The translations under genes and the position numbers were made by a program. The notes beneath the pieces were generated by a model that was not told where the DNA came from, did not search any database, and was given only the letters and a program-made list of their open reading frames with translations. From Corynebacterium simulans (GTDB lineage Bacteria > Actinomycetota > Actinomycetes > Mycobacteriales > Mycobacteriaceae): a DNA stretch of 64,000 nt. This document shows, one piece after another, positions 46,974 to 59,862 of this stretch (position 1 is its first letter; every line of letters begins with the position of its first letter). The stretch is taken from positions 2,418,001 to 2,482,000 of the forward strand of contig NZ_CP014634.1 of the NCBI RefSeq assembly GCF_001586215.1. The letters are read 5' to 3'.

Positions 46974-49304
46974 TTGAAGATTGCAGCTACCATCGCCGCA
47001 GAGATTGGTGTAAAGGAGTCTCAGGTTGAGACTGCTTTGACGCTTCTGGCGGAGGGAAACACTGTCCCATTCATCGCGCGCTACCGCAAAGAAGCCACTG
47101 GTGGTTTGGATGATTCGCAGTTGCGCACCATCGAGGAGCGCGCGACGTACCTGCGCGAATTGGAAGAGCGTAAAGAGGCAATTTTGGCGGCTATCGATGA
47201 GCAAGGAAAGCTCACCGACGAGCTGCGTGCACAGATTCTCGAGTGTGAGACCAAGGCGCGTTTGGAAGACCTGTACCTGCCATACAAGAAGCGCCGCAAG
47301 ACCAAGGCCGACATCGCTCGTGAGGCCGGCCTGGAAGAGTTGACGGACAAGCTCATTGAGAACCCCACGGCCAATCCAGAAGAGATGGCGGGGCAGTTCC
47401 TGACTGAAGGATTTGAAGACACCAAGAAGGCTCTCGAGGGCGCGCGTTCCATCATCATTGACCGGTTTGCTCTCGACGCCGACTTGGTCGGCGAGGTGCG
47501 CGAGCGCATGTTCAACGAGGGCACCATGGGCGCTTCCGTGGTGGCTGGCAAGGAAGCCGAAGGCGCCAAGTTCAAGGACTACTTCGAGTTCTCTGAGCCT
47601 TTCGACCAGCTGCCCTCGCACCGGATTTTGGCCTTGCTGCGCGGTGAGAACGAGGGCGTTCTCCAGCTCAACCTGGATGCCGGTGAAGACGAAGTCTATG
47701 AGGGCATGATTGCCGAGCGTTTTGATCTTGCGGTCGGCGATTCCAAGTGGCTTTCCGACGCCGTGCACTGGGGCTGGCGCACGAAGCTCTACATTTCTTC
47801 TGGCCTTGATGTGCGCATGCGCCTCAAAGAAATCGCGGAGGAGGGCGCGCTCAAGGTCTTTGCCACCAACCTGCGCGACGTCTTGTTGGCGGCACCGGCG
47901 GGTCAACGCGCCACGATTGGGCTGGACCCGGGCTATCGAAACGGCGTGAAGTGCGCTGTAGTTGATTCCACGGGCAAGGTTCTTGATACCGCAATTGTCT
48001 ATCCGCATCAGCCGCAGAACCAGTGGAGCCAGGCAGTAAACACTCTGGCCACGCTGTGTGCGAAGCACTCGGTGGACCTTATGGCCATCGGCAACGGCAC
48101 CGCTTCCCGTGAGACGGAGAAGCTGGCCAACGAGATCGCTGACATGCTTAAGCAGGCCGGCGGCCAGCGCCCAACTCCGGTCGTGGTCTCCGAGTCCGGC
48201 GCTTCGGTGTACTCGGCCTCCCAGCTGGCGGCGGATGAGTTCCCAGACATGGATGTCTCGCTGCGTGGTGCAGTCTCCATCGCACGCCGTTTGCAGGATC
48301 CCCTGGCTGAGCTGGTCAAGATTGATCCGAAGGCCATCGGCGTGGGCCAGTATCAACACGATGTCAACCAGACCTCGCTGGCGCGCACCCTCGACGGCGT
48401 GGTTGAGGATGCAGTAAACGGTGTCGGCGTTGACCTAAACACCGCATCTGTTCCGCTGCTTGAGCGCGTGGCGGGCGTAAACTCCACCATCGCCACCAAC
48501 ATTGTGGCCTATCGCGACGAGAATGGTTCCTTTGCCTCGCGCAAGGAGCTCAAGAAGGTGCCGCGCCTTGGGCCAAAGGCCTTCGAGCAGGCAGCAGGCT
48601 TCCTGCGCATCAATGGCGGAACCGATCCGCTCGATAGCTCGGCAGTTCACCCTGAGGCCTACCCGGTGGTGGCGCGTATCGCGGAGTCCACTGGCATGGG
48701 CGTGGCGGACTTGATTGGCAACTCCCGCGTCCTGCAGAAGCTGCAGCCGGGAGACTTTGCCGATGAGACCTTCGGTATCCCGACTGTCACCGACATCATT
48801 GCCGAGCTGGACAAGCCTGGCCGCGACCCGCGTCCAGAGTTTAAGACCGCTACTTTCAAGGAAGGCGTGGACAAAGTCTCGGACCTGGTACCGGGCATGA
48901 TCCTGGAGGGGACCGTCACCAACGTTGCGGCCTTCGGCGCCTTCGTGGACGTCGGAGTGCACCAGGACGGCCTGGTACACGTCTCCGCGATGAGCAATAA
49001 GTTCATCTCTGATCCGCACGAGGTCGTGCGCTCCGGGCAGGTAGTAAAGGTCAAGGTCATGGAGGTTGACGTGCAGCGTCAGCGCATCGGCCTCTCGCTG
49101 CGCCTCGATGATGAACCAGGCCAGCCTACACAACGCCAGGGTGGCGGCAAGCGTGGTGGCAACGGCGGTAGCAGCAGAGGCGGCAACACCGGCAATGGCC
49201 CCAAAGGTGGCCGTGGAGCGCGTGGCGGCCGCGGCAATTCCGGTGGACGTCCCGCCGGCGGCTCCATGGCGGATGCGCTGAAGAAGGCCGGCTTCGGCAA
49301 ATAA
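46974..49304 (+). CDS. tex: Tex-family RNA-binding transcription accessory protein
   Basis: The 776-residue protein has the Tex N-terminal helix-turn-helix, the YqgF-like RNase H fold (TIGLDPGYRNGVKCAVVD), tandem HhH motifs (about residues 490-560), and a C-terminal S1 domain at about 625-705 (PGMILEGTVTNVAAFGAFVD). Tex binds nucleic acids and influences transcription and translation. The tail adds some 55 residues rich in RGG and GG repeats, a likely RNA-binding extension. The start is TTG 46974 with GAGGA upstream. It is flanked by a hairpin and is probably monocistronic. Confidence 0.94.
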   Translation: MKIAATIAAEIGVKESQVETALTLLAEGNTVPFIARYRKEATGGLDDSQLRTIEERATYLRELEERKEAILAAIDEQGKLTDELRAQILECETKARLEDLYLPYKKRRKTKADIAREAGLEELTDKLIENPTANPEEMAGQFLTEGFEDTKKALEGARSIIIDRFALDADLVGEVRERMFNEGTMGASVVAGKEAEGAKFKDYFEFSEPFDQLPSHRILALLRGENEGVLQLNLDAGEDEVYEGMIAERFDLAVGDSKWLSDAVHWGWRTKLYISSGLDVRMRLKEIAEEGALKVFATNLRDVLLAAPAGQRATIGLDPGYRNGVKCAVVDSTGKVLDTAIVYPHQPQNQWSQAVNTLATLCAKHSVDLMAIGNGTASRETEKLANEIADMLKQAGGQRPTPVVVSESGASVYSASQLAADEFPDMDVSLRGAVSIARRLQDPLAELVKIDPKAIGVGQYQHDVNQTSLARTLDGVVEDAVNGVGVDLNTASVPLLERVAGVNSTIATNIVAYRDENGSFASRKELKKVPRLGPKAFEQAAGFLRINGGTDPLDSSAVHPEAYPVVARIAESTGMGVADLIGNSRVLQKLQPGDFADETFGIPTVTDIIAELDKPGRDPRPEFKTATFKEGVDKVSDLVPGMILEGTVTNVAAFGAFVDVGVHQDGLVHVSAMSNKFISDPHEVVRSGQVVKVKVMEVDVQRQRIGLSLRLDDEPGQPTQRQGGGKRGGNGGSSRGGNTGNGPKGGRGARGGRGNSGGRPAGGSMADALKKAGFGK

Positions 49305-49381
49305 ATTTATTAAAAGTTGCTTCGTGGCGTGTTAGTGCAGCGCGGCGAGTTAGTGATAAGTTTGGTGAAACAAACAAAAGG

Positions 49382-49395
49382 GTGACCGCGGTCAC
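49382..49395. promoter_or_regulatory. Perfect 14-bp palindrome upstream of the YhgE/Pip gene
   Basis: GTGACCGCGGTCAC is a perfect palindrome ending 27 bases before the TTG start at 49423. It could be the operator of a TetR- or MarR-type regulator. No regulator gene is adjacent. Confidence 0.5.
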
Positions 49396-49422
49396 TGTAC
49401 CTTCATGAGGGAGGGTTTCGCC

Positions 49423-51528
49423 TTGCATCAGAAACAAACGCCGTTCGACGCCACGCAGCCGGCTGCCCATGCCGTGCAGGAAACGGAAGCGAAGGGGTGG
49501 CATCGCATCCTGGACTGGCGCCCGCGTAGCACACTCTCGCGGGTGCTGATCGTTTTCTTGCTGGTAGCGCCAGTCATCCTCGCAGCCACGATGATGTGGG
49601 CGATGTGGGACCCTTCCAAGTACATGCGGCAGATTGACTTGGCGGTGGTCAATGAGGACGCCGGCGTGGAAAAACAGGGCAAATACGTCAACTACGGCGA
49701 TCAAGTAGTAGAAGGCCTCCTGGAAACTGACTACCTGAACTTCGCCGAGATGAACGCCCAGGAGGCAAACGATGGGTTGTTAAAGGGCAAGTACCTGATG
49801 GTGGTGACCATCCCAAAGGTTTTCTCGGAGCAAGCGGTTACCATCATCAGCGATAAGCCGGTCAAACCGCAGATCCACTTCGCCAGCAACGATTATTACG
49901 GAACGAATGGCTCGGTGATTTCTTCGAGCCTGGTTCCGCAGGTTCAGACCAGCGTTGAGAACGCGATTTCCAAAAAGTATGCGGATCAAGTCATCGAGGG
50001 CATGGTCAAGCTCAGCGATGGCATTGGTACCGCGGCCGAAGGTGCAGGCCGTCTTGACGAGGGCGTGGGCAAGCTGCAGGCTGGCGGCGAGAAGGCGGTG
50101 ACCGGCATCGACAAGCTGGATGCCGGAGCGGGCGTGCTCAACAACGGTGCGGGGCAGCTGCACGATGGCACTGGCCGGCTGGTCCAGGGCGTAAGCGAGC
50201 TTTCCACGGGTGCGGGCCGGCTTGACGACGGCGCGAATGAGTTGGCGACGGGCTCCGATAAGTTGCTGGAGGGCACGGGCAAGCTTGGCGAAGGAGCCAG
50301 CCAAATCGAAGGTGGCGTCGGCCAGCTCACCGGCATGCTCATCCCACTCCTGCAGCAAGCACAGTCAGTGGTGCCGAGCCTCATCGGCTTGGTGGATGTG
50401 CTGCGCGGAATGGGCATGACGGCCCAGGCAGACCAGCTTTCCACTTTGTTGACGAAGCTGGATCCGGCAAATAGCAGCAACATGGTCTCCCAGCTGGAGA
50501 AGCTGCGTGATGGTACGCAGCAGCTGAATTACAACTTGTCCGACCCGAATTCCGAGTACCTAGGTGGCATGCTCAAGCTCAACCAAGGCACCCATCAGCT
50601 GGCGGAGGGAACCGGTCAGCTAAAAAGCGGCGTGGGCGAGCTATCTACCGGTGCCGTGCAGCTGGATGAAGGTGCGGGACGCCTGGCAGAGGGCACCACG
50701 AGCCTCAAGGATGGTACCGGTCAGTTGAAGGGCGGCGGTGCCCAATTGAAAGACGGCATCGATAGGCTCAAGGATGGTTCGGGTCAGCTCGCCACGAAGC
50801 TGGGCGAGGGTGCTGCGAAGGCCCCGCATATTACCCAGCCGGACGTGACAGCACAGAATATGGCGGTGCCGATCAGCTTCACCGAATCCAACGTTCATCC
50901 GGTGCAGACCGGCGTTAGTGCCGTCGACCCAACCAAGAAGGAAATCACGGGCGGCGTCTCGATGCTTCTGGTGCTCGTCTTTGGCTTCCTAGCCATGCTG
51001 TTGCTCGCTATGACCCTGCCTTATTATCTGCGTGGTATTTTGCCCGCATTCGCGGTGGTTAGCGGCATTAACTTCCTGTTGTTGCTGGGCATGGCGCTGA
51101 TGTCCACGCTTATGGGCTGGCACCCGGCAAGCTGGCCGATGATGCTGGGAGTGCTCGCAGCAATCGCGATGGTGGGCGCTGCCACCTACCAGCTGTTGCT
51201 GGTGACCTTCGGGCGCAGGATTGGCGCCATCTTCTCGGTCGGCGTTTTTGCCATGGGAGTCATGGTCTTCGGCGGCGTGTGGCCCACGGCGGCCATCCCG
51301 GCACCGCTGCGTTTGCTGCATCCTTTTCACCCGATGACCTATGCCAAGAACGCCTTCACCCGCGCCACCGATGGCATTCATGACGGCACCTTCGCCGGCG
51401 GCATCATGGTCTTGCTCAGCGTCACCGTCTTGGCAGTAGCCGCCAGCTACCTCATCTTCCGCGCACGCCACCACGGCACCGCCCGCCTGTTGGACGAGCA
51501 CAAGGTCATGGCAGCGACCACGGCTTAA
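49423..51528 (+). CDS. YhgE/Pip domain membrane protein
   Basis: The 701-residue protein has one N-terminal helix (after RSTLSRVLIVF), a large extracellular region, and about five C-terminal helices (about residues 510-690). This is the architecture of YhgE/phage infection protein, related to the T7SS component EsaA and ABC-2-like permeases. From about residue 200 to 460 the extracellular part holds many L-x-x-G/G-x-x-x-L repeats of seven residues that form a long stalk. TTG 49423 was chosen because AGGGAGGG lies 7 bases before it; ATG 49405 is an alternative. The substrate is unknown. Confidence 0.88.
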   Translation: MHQKQTPFDATQPAAHAVQETEAKGWHRILDWRPRSTLSRVLIVFLLVAPVILAATMMWAMWDPSKYMRQIDLAVVNEDAGVEKQGKYVNYGDQVVEGLLETDYLNFAEMNAQEANDGLLKGKYLMVVTIPKVFSEQAVTIISDKPVKPQIHFASNDYYGTNGSVISSSLVPQVQTSVENAISKKYADQVIEGMVKLSDGIGTAAEGAGRLDEGVGKLQAGGEKAVTGIDKLDAGAGVLNNGAGQLHDGTGRLVQGVSELSTGAGRLDDGANELATGSDKLLEGTGKLGEGASQIEGGVGQLTGMLIPLLQQAQSVVPSLIGLVDVLRGMGMTAQADQLSTLLTKLDPANSSNMVSQLEKLRDGTQQLNYNLSDPNSEYLGGMLKLNQGTHQLAEGTGQLKSGVGELSTGAVQLDEGAGRLAEGTTSLKDGTGQLKGGGAQLKDGIDRLKDGSGQLATKLGEGAAKAPHITQPDVTAQNMAVPISFTESNVHPVQTGVSAVDPTKKEITGGVSMLLVLVFGFLAMLLLAMTLPYYLRGILPAFAVVSGINFLLLLGMALMSTLMGWHPASWPMMLGVLAAIAMVGAATYQLLLVTFGRRIGAIFSVGVFAMGVMVFGGVWPTAAIPAPLRLLHPFHPMTYAKNAFTRATDGIHDGTFAGGIMVLLSVTVLAVAASYLIFRARHHGTARLLDEHKVMAATTA

Positions 51529-51542
51529 GCGGCGTGCGCGAG

Positions 51543-52660
51543 CTAACCAAGCTCCCGGTGTAGGCGCTCCGCGCCGCCGGGGTAGCTGCGCAGCCGCAGT
51601 CCAAGCCCTGCGGCGAGCTCGCCATAGCGCAGCGCGAAACCGGCGCTGCGGCTGCCAGAATCACAAATTACCCAGACGGTGCCGCCAGCCGGAGCCTCTA
51701 AGGAGCCCAGTGCTGCGCGCACCATCTCATCGCCAGTGGTGCCTGCGGCAATCGTGTGAAAAGGCAGAGCGTGCTGGCGCAAGTTCGCCGGCAGCGAGCT
51801 ATAAAGCAGTGCGGACGGGTCCCGGATGTCGAGGAAGCACTCCGCAGCTTCGCCAGTGCTAGCAGCAACACTGGCGTCGGAGTCGAGCTCGGCATGAGCT
51901 TCCAGTGAAGCGCATAGTGCGCGCCCAGGATCGGCGCTGACGCGGAAGCTGCGCAGGCTAGCTGGGTACGCGGTGTAGCTGGATACCTGGCCCACGGTGG
52001 TGTCGATTCCGGTGAACCAGCCAATCGCGGCGGTGGCCATCAGCCCGCCGATGACGGAGGTGGTAGCTCCCAGAACACCGGCGCTGGCGCAATCGGGAAG
52101 GGCATCGGCATTGGGAGCGGCAGGGAAGAGGTCGCGCAAACCGCAGCCGCGGCCATCCGGTGTGAAAGTGCCTGAATGCCATAGTGCTACGTCGCCGCGA
52201 AAACCCAAGACGGTGCCCCAGACCAGCGGAGTCGAGGTTGCCTCGCAGGCGTCGGCGATGAGGTACTTCGTGTCGAAGGTATCTGTGCCGTCGATGACGA
52301 GGTCTGTGTCCTGACACAGTTGCAGTGCATTGTCTGCGCTAAATCGGGCGACTTTCGCCTCGATGTGTATCTCTGGCTGAAGCTTACGGGCGCGCCGGGC
52401 GGCGACCGCGGCCTTGGGCTGGCCCACGTCATCCACGCCGAAGAGCACCTGGCGGTGGATATTGCTCAGCGCTACCTCGTCATCGTCGATGAGCGTAATG
52501 TGCCCGATACCCGCGGCGGCCAGCTGCTGCAGGACCGGGCAGCCCAATCCGCCCGCACCCACGATGAGTACGTGCGCGCGGTTAAGAGCTACCTGCGCAT
52601 CTTGGCCGATTAGCACCTGTTGGCGCGCGGTGCGGGCAGACTCGAGTTCGCTAAGGCCCA

Positions 52661-52661
<1 letters not shown>
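51543..52661 (-). CDS. thiF: ThiF/MoeB-family adenylyltransferase with rhodanese domain
   Basis: ThiF adenylates the C-terminal glycine of ThiS for sulfur transfer in thiazole synthesis. The 372-residue protein has the nucleotide loop VGAGGLGCPVL at about residues 34-44, the conserved Cys191 in PDCASAGVLG, and a C-terminal rhodanese part whose loop CDSGSRS is near residue 340. The zinc Cys-X2-Cys pairs seen in E. coli ThiF and MoeB are missing: position 177 is Asp in LRDLFP, and only Cys250 remains near the second pair. Its start overlaps the thiG stop by one base. Confidence 0.9.
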
Positions 52662-53642
<981 letters not shown>

Positions 53643-53689
53643 CGTGTTCCTTAAATATCTGTCTTGATATAGCTGTCTTTACTTCGGCT

Positions 53690-54786
53690 CTAGCGCGCAA
53701 AGCGCAGCGGGTCGCAGGCCGAAAGTTCGATGCTGGGGTCCTCGCCGAGGACGAGCTCGCGCGTACACCGTGCACCGAAGGCGGCCAGCAGGATGCCGTG
53801 GCGGAAATACCCGGTGGAGACAATGAGCCTGTCACTCACGCGCCCCAGGTAGGGAAGATCATCAGGCGTGCCCGGGCGGGCGCCGGTGGTGGCTTCTAGG
53901 AACTCGCAATCTTCGATGCCCGGCAGCACCCGGATGGCATCGCGCAGCAGGTCATAGACACCGCCGGCCTGCGGGGCATTGAGGCTATCCTCGCGGCTGG
54001 TCGCGCCCACGGCGATGGTTCCGTCGCCGCGTGGAATCAGATAGATAGGGCGGTCTTCCACGAATCCGCGCACCACGCGGTCTAGCAGTGGGCGGCGTTG
54101 CTCTGGCACACGTAGGCGCAGGATGTCGCCGTAGACTGGGCGCAGCGGTTGCGACCATTCGCTAAGACTATTCGCCCCCAGTCCGGCGGCCAGCACCACC
54201 TGGTCTGCGGCGAAAGTACCTCCTTCGGTGTGTACCATTCCGCCGTCGACTCCATCGCCGATGTGTGTGACCTTTGTGCGGTGAAAGTGCACGCCTAGGT
54301 TTTCCGCGGCGTCGTATAGCGCGAGCGCCCATTGCCGGGGGAAGACCTGCGTATCCCCAGGAATTGAGACAGCGCCGGCCAGGCGTGGGCTCAGCCCCGG
54401 TTCGAGGGAGCGCGCCTGCCGCACGGTGATGCGCTCGACCTGCATGCCGTGCGCATTCTGGTAGTCCATGAGCTCTGACAAATGCTGGGAATCGGCGCGG
54501 TCCGCGGCTACCACGAGCGTGCCTTCGTCGCGGTAGCCGGTATCGAGGTCGCTGTGCTTGGCGACGGCCGCGATAAGCTCCGGATACCACTTGCCTGAGG
54601 CTTGCATCAGCGGAAAGAGCGGGTCTTGTTGATAGACCACCTCCGCGGCGGGAGCCAGCATGCCGCCGGCATGGTGCGTGGCGCCGGATGCTGGCGCTGG
54701 GTCGAAGACATCGACTTTGATCTCTGACTGGGCCAACTCTACTGCGGTGGCAAGGCCGATGACCCCGGCACCGACGATGGCAACGC

Positions 54787-54790
<4 letters not shown>
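53690..54790 (-). CDS. thiO: Glycine oxidase
   Basis: ThiO is an FAD enzyme that makes iminoglycine from glycine for the thiazole synthase. The 366-residue protein has the FAD loop VAIVGAGVIGLATAVELA and the C-terminal TGYFRHGILLA segment of the D-amino-acid oxidase family. It replaces the anaerobic tyrosine lyase ThiH in aerobes. It overlaps the thiE stop by 4 bases. Confidence 0.93.
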
Positions 54791-57285
<2,495 letters not shown>

Positions 57286-57465
57286 ACTTGCATCACACAC
57301 CATAAACCCTGTGATGCGCGTCTGTCTTGGAATTGCAAGAATTTGCTGTTCGCGCGGTGGGTATGGAAGAATTCCTTTGTTCTATGTAACAGGCACGAAC
57401 CGGTCAGCTTCTTCAAGGTTGAAGGGGCGCTAGGGTCCTCTGTCTTAAACTGAAAAGGAAAAACA

Positions 57466-57810
57466 ATGGCTAACCTCATTGACAAGGTAGATGCAGCACA
57501 GCTGCGTGACGATGTTCCAGACTTCCGCCCAGGCGATACCCTCGACGTAAACGTCAAGGTCATCGAGGGTAAGACCCAGCGTGTTCAGCTCTTTAAGGGC
57601 GTGTGCATCCGCCGCCAGGGCGCTGGCATCCGTGAGACCTTCACCGTCCGCAAGGTCTCCTTCGGCATCGGCGTTGAGCGTACCTTCCCGGTTCACTCCC
57701 CGAACCTCGAGTCCATCCAGGTTGTACGCCGCGGCCGTGTCCGCCGTGCAAAGCTGTACTACCTGCGCGACCTGCGCGGCAAGAAGGCTCGCATCAAGGA
57801 GCGCCGCTAG
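57466..57810 (+). CDS. rplS: 50S ribosomal protein L19
   Basis: This 114-residue protein is a normal L19: [29 protein letters not shown], and [15 protein letters not shown] are diagnostic. It lies divergently from thiC with the riboswitch and two promoters in the gap of 287 bases. AAAAGGAAAAA precedes the ATG. In mycobacteria rplS lies close to trmD; here about 11.8 kb of other genes separate them. Confidence 0.97.
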   Translation: MANLIDKVDAAQLRDDVPDFRPGDTLDVNVKVIEGKTQRVQLFKGVCIRRQGAGIRETFTVRKVSFGIGVERTFPVHSPNLESIQVVRRGRVRRAKLYYLRDLRGKKARIKERR

Positions 57811-57821
57811 TTCTAGCGCCG

Positions 57822-57884
57822 AAAGCGCCCGCCTCCGTCTTCGTTCCTCATTCGAGGTTCGAGAGGGAGAGTGGGCGCTTTTGC
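57822..57884 (+). terminator. Rho-independent terminator after rplS
   Basis: An outer stem AAGCGCCC/GGGCGCTT (57823-57830 with 57873-57880) encloses a 42-base arm with further pairing (CCTC/GAGG). It ends in TTTT. It lies 12 bases after the rplS stop. Confidence 0.7.
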
Positions 57885-57949
57885 TATGTCTAGACTTTTA
57901 GGTCTGGACTGTTAGCTTTGCTCTAGTTTTCTTGGTTTTGGTCCGGCGT

Positions 57950-58141
57950 TTAAATCTGTGCTGAGCCGGTGCCCGGCTGCTGGGTGGAGTCCTGGGCCAT
58001 TTGCTGCTCGGTGAGCATGTGCTTAATGTCTTGTTGGTCGCTCCTTACCTTTTTCGCCCACCAGACGACGCCCGCGACGATCGCAACGATGATCAGTAGC
58101 GGTACGAGCATGAAAAGAAGTTCAACTATTCCCAAAGACAT
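57950..58141 (-). CDS. Small single-pass membrane protein
   Basis: The 63-residue protein has one hydrophobic helix (IVELLFMLVPLLIIVAIVAGVVWWAKK), then a polar Gln-rich tail. The ATG at 58141 lies among other in-frame starts up to 58150, and no clear ribosome binding site is seen, so the start is uncertain. It is encoded against the flanking genes, in the space between rplS and lepB. It may be a real small membrane protein of the PspC/phage-shock or stress type, but I cannot assign it. Confidence 0.55.
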   Translation of the reverse strand: MSLGIVELLFMLVPLLIIVAIVAGVVWWAKKVRSDQQDIKHMLTEQQMAQDSTQQPGTGSAQI

Positions 58142-58223
58142 AAACAGCACGCTACTTCAGGAGAAAAAGTAATTCAATACTTTTTGATGGAAGTTTGCAG
58201 AGCTCGCGGGGGACTGATGGGGG

Positions 58224-58250
58224 ATTCGGCGAACTTAGAGTTCGCTGAAT
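58224..58250. repeat. Hairpin upstream of lepB
   Basis: ATTCGGCGAACT (58224-58235) pairs with AGTTCGCTGAAT (58239-58250) with one G-T pair and a 3-base loop. It lies about 51 bases before the lepB start. No T-run follows, so an operator or a leader structure is likelier than a terminator. Confidence 0.6.
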
Positions 58251-58301
58251 GCTTTCGTCAGGGTGCCGGTTTTCGGGCCCATTGTTGCTAGGATTTAGCC
58301 C

Positions 58302-59105
58302 GTGAATAACGAGAAGGAATTCGAAGACCATGGCGCAGACGTCGCGACTAGCGAGGCTAAGCCGGTAGAAGAAGTATCAGAGAAGAAAGAAAAGAAGGAG
58401 AAAAAGGAGCTGCCGTGGCTCCTGGAGACCCTTCTCATCATCCTCTGCGTGTTGTGCGTGGTAGGCCTCGTACAAACCTTCATCGGCCGCCAATATGTCA
58501 TTCCTTCTGGTTCGATGGAGCCAACCCTTCACGGCTGCGATGGCTGCACCAATGACCGCATCTTCACCGAGAAGATTTCCTACTACGGAGATAAGGGCCC
58601 GGAGCCTGGCGACGTCGTGGTGTTCAAGGGCACCGATGACTGGAACCGCAATTACCAGTCGCCGCGTTCTTCCAACGAGGTCATTCACAAGATTCAGGAT
58701 GTACTGAGCTACGTCTCGCTGACCCCGCCGGATGAGAACACCTTGGTCAAGCGCGTCGTAGCTACGGGCGGCCAGACCGTGTCCTGTAAGGAGGGCGATC
58801 CAGCTGTGATGGTGGATGGCAAGCCGATTAACCAGGACTATGTCATGGACCCGCCAACCTACAAGGTTGACGAGAAGACCGGTTCCTATGCCTGCGGCGG
58901 TGCCTACTTTGGCCCAGTTACCGTTCCGGAAGGAAACATCTGGGTAATGGGCGATAACCGCACGGCTTCCGCGGACTCCCGCTATCACATGCAGGATCAG
59001 TACCAGGGCACCATTCCGGTAGAAAACGTCCGCGGCAAGGTCATGTTCGTGTTCTTCCCGTTCAACCACATTGGTGGGGTAGATGACCCAGACATCCAGG
59101 CCTAG
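58302..59105 (+). CDS. lepB: Signal peptidase I (first copy)
   Basis: Signal peptidase I cleaves signal peptides at the outer face of the membrane. The 267-residue protein has a charged cytoplasmic N-terminus, one transmembrane helix at about residues 39-58, the catalytic Ser71 in VIPSGSMEPTL and Lys150 in TLVKRVVAT. Cys79 and Cys82 follow the active serine (HGCDGCTNDRI), and Cys162 and Cys198 may form another disulfide. The start is GTG. Its end overlaps the second copy by 23 bases. Confidence 0.95.
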   Translation: MNNEKEFEDHGADVATSEAKPVEEVSEKKEKKEKKELPWLLETLLIILCVLCVVGLVQTFIGRQYVIPSGSMEPTLHGCDGCTNDRIFTEKISYYGDKGPEPGDVVVFKGTDDWNRNYQSPRSSNEVIHKIQDVLSYVSLTPPDENTLVKRVVATGGQTVSCKEGDPAVMVDGKPINQDYVMDPPTYKVDEKTGSYACGGAYFGPVTVPEGNIWVMGDNRTASADSRYHMQDQYQGTIPVENVRGKVMFVFFPFNHIGGVDDPDIQA

Positions 59106-59862
59106 AAAGCGGCGGACAAACCTAGAAAACCGCGCCGTTGACCACGCCCCGGAAGAAGAGCGCGTGCGCGTGCGCGATCTTCTGCCTACGGTCATCGTGG
59201 TGTTTCTGGTCTTGGCTTTCGTGCAGACGTTCATCGGGCGGATGTATCTGATTCCGTCGGCTTCGATGGAGCCGACGTTGCATGGCTGTGCGGGCTGTAA
59301 GAATGACCGTATCTTGGTCCAAAAACTCAGCTATTACTTCTCTGATCCGCAGCCCGGTGATGTCGTGGTCTTCGCGGGCGCCGATTCCTGGAATTCCTCT
59401 TTCGAAGTAAAACGCTCCGATAACGTGCTCGTTCGCGGCGTCGAAAATGCCGGTGCAGCCATCGGCTTGCTGCCTAATGGTGAAAACATTTTGGTCAAGC
59501 GCGTTATCGCTACCGAAGGCCAGACCGTTTCCTGCGAGGCAGGCGACCCAGCAGTGATGGTGGATGGCCAGCCCATCGACCAGTCTTATGTCAAGACCCC
59601 GCCAGAGATGCCGGTAGATACCGCAGCTGGTTCGGAGGCCTGCGGCGGCAGCTATTTTGGCCCCGTCACGGTCCCGGAGGGAAATATTTGGGTGATGGGT
59701 GATAATCGCACGAACTCGCTTGACTCCCGCGCGCACTTGGGCGATAACCTGCAGGGCACGATTCCGGTGGACAATGTTCGCGGCAAGGTAGAGGCAGTGG
59801 TTCTGCCGATTCCACGCGCACAGCTTATCGACGATCCCAAAATCCAACATGCGGCAGCTTAA
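59083..59862 (+). CDS. Signal peptidase I (second, tandem copy)
   Basis: The 259-residue paralogue repeats the same order: basic N-terminus, one helix at about residues 34-50, catalytic Ser61 (LIPSASMEPTL), Lys139 (ILVKRVIAT), and the same four cysteines at 69, 72, 151 and 187. The two copies are plainly homologous along their length but differ at many positions, so the duplication is not recent. The start overlaps the first copy by 23 bases, and the end overlaps rnhB by 14 bases. Confidence 0.93.
   Translation: MTQTSRPRKRRTNLENRAVDHAPEEERVRVRDLLPTVIVVFLVLAFVQTFIGRMYLIPSASMEPTLHGCAGCKNDRILVQKLSYYFSDPQPGDVVVFAGADSWNSSFEVKRSDNVLVRGVENAGAAIGLLPNGENILVKRVIATEGQTVSCEAGDPAVMVDGQPIDQSYVKTPPEMPVDTAAGSEACGGSYFGPVTVPEGNIWVMGDNRTNSLDSRAHLGDNLQGTIPVDNVRGKVEAVVLPIPRAQLIDDPKIQHAAA

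Noticed and set aside
46899..48359. A 486-codon open frame opposite tex
   Set aside because: It mirrors the Tex coding frame and shows no family motif.
51529..51542. Terminator between the convergent YhgE/Pip gene and thiF
   Set aside because: Only a 5-bp GAGCT/AGCTC stem without a T-run is present.
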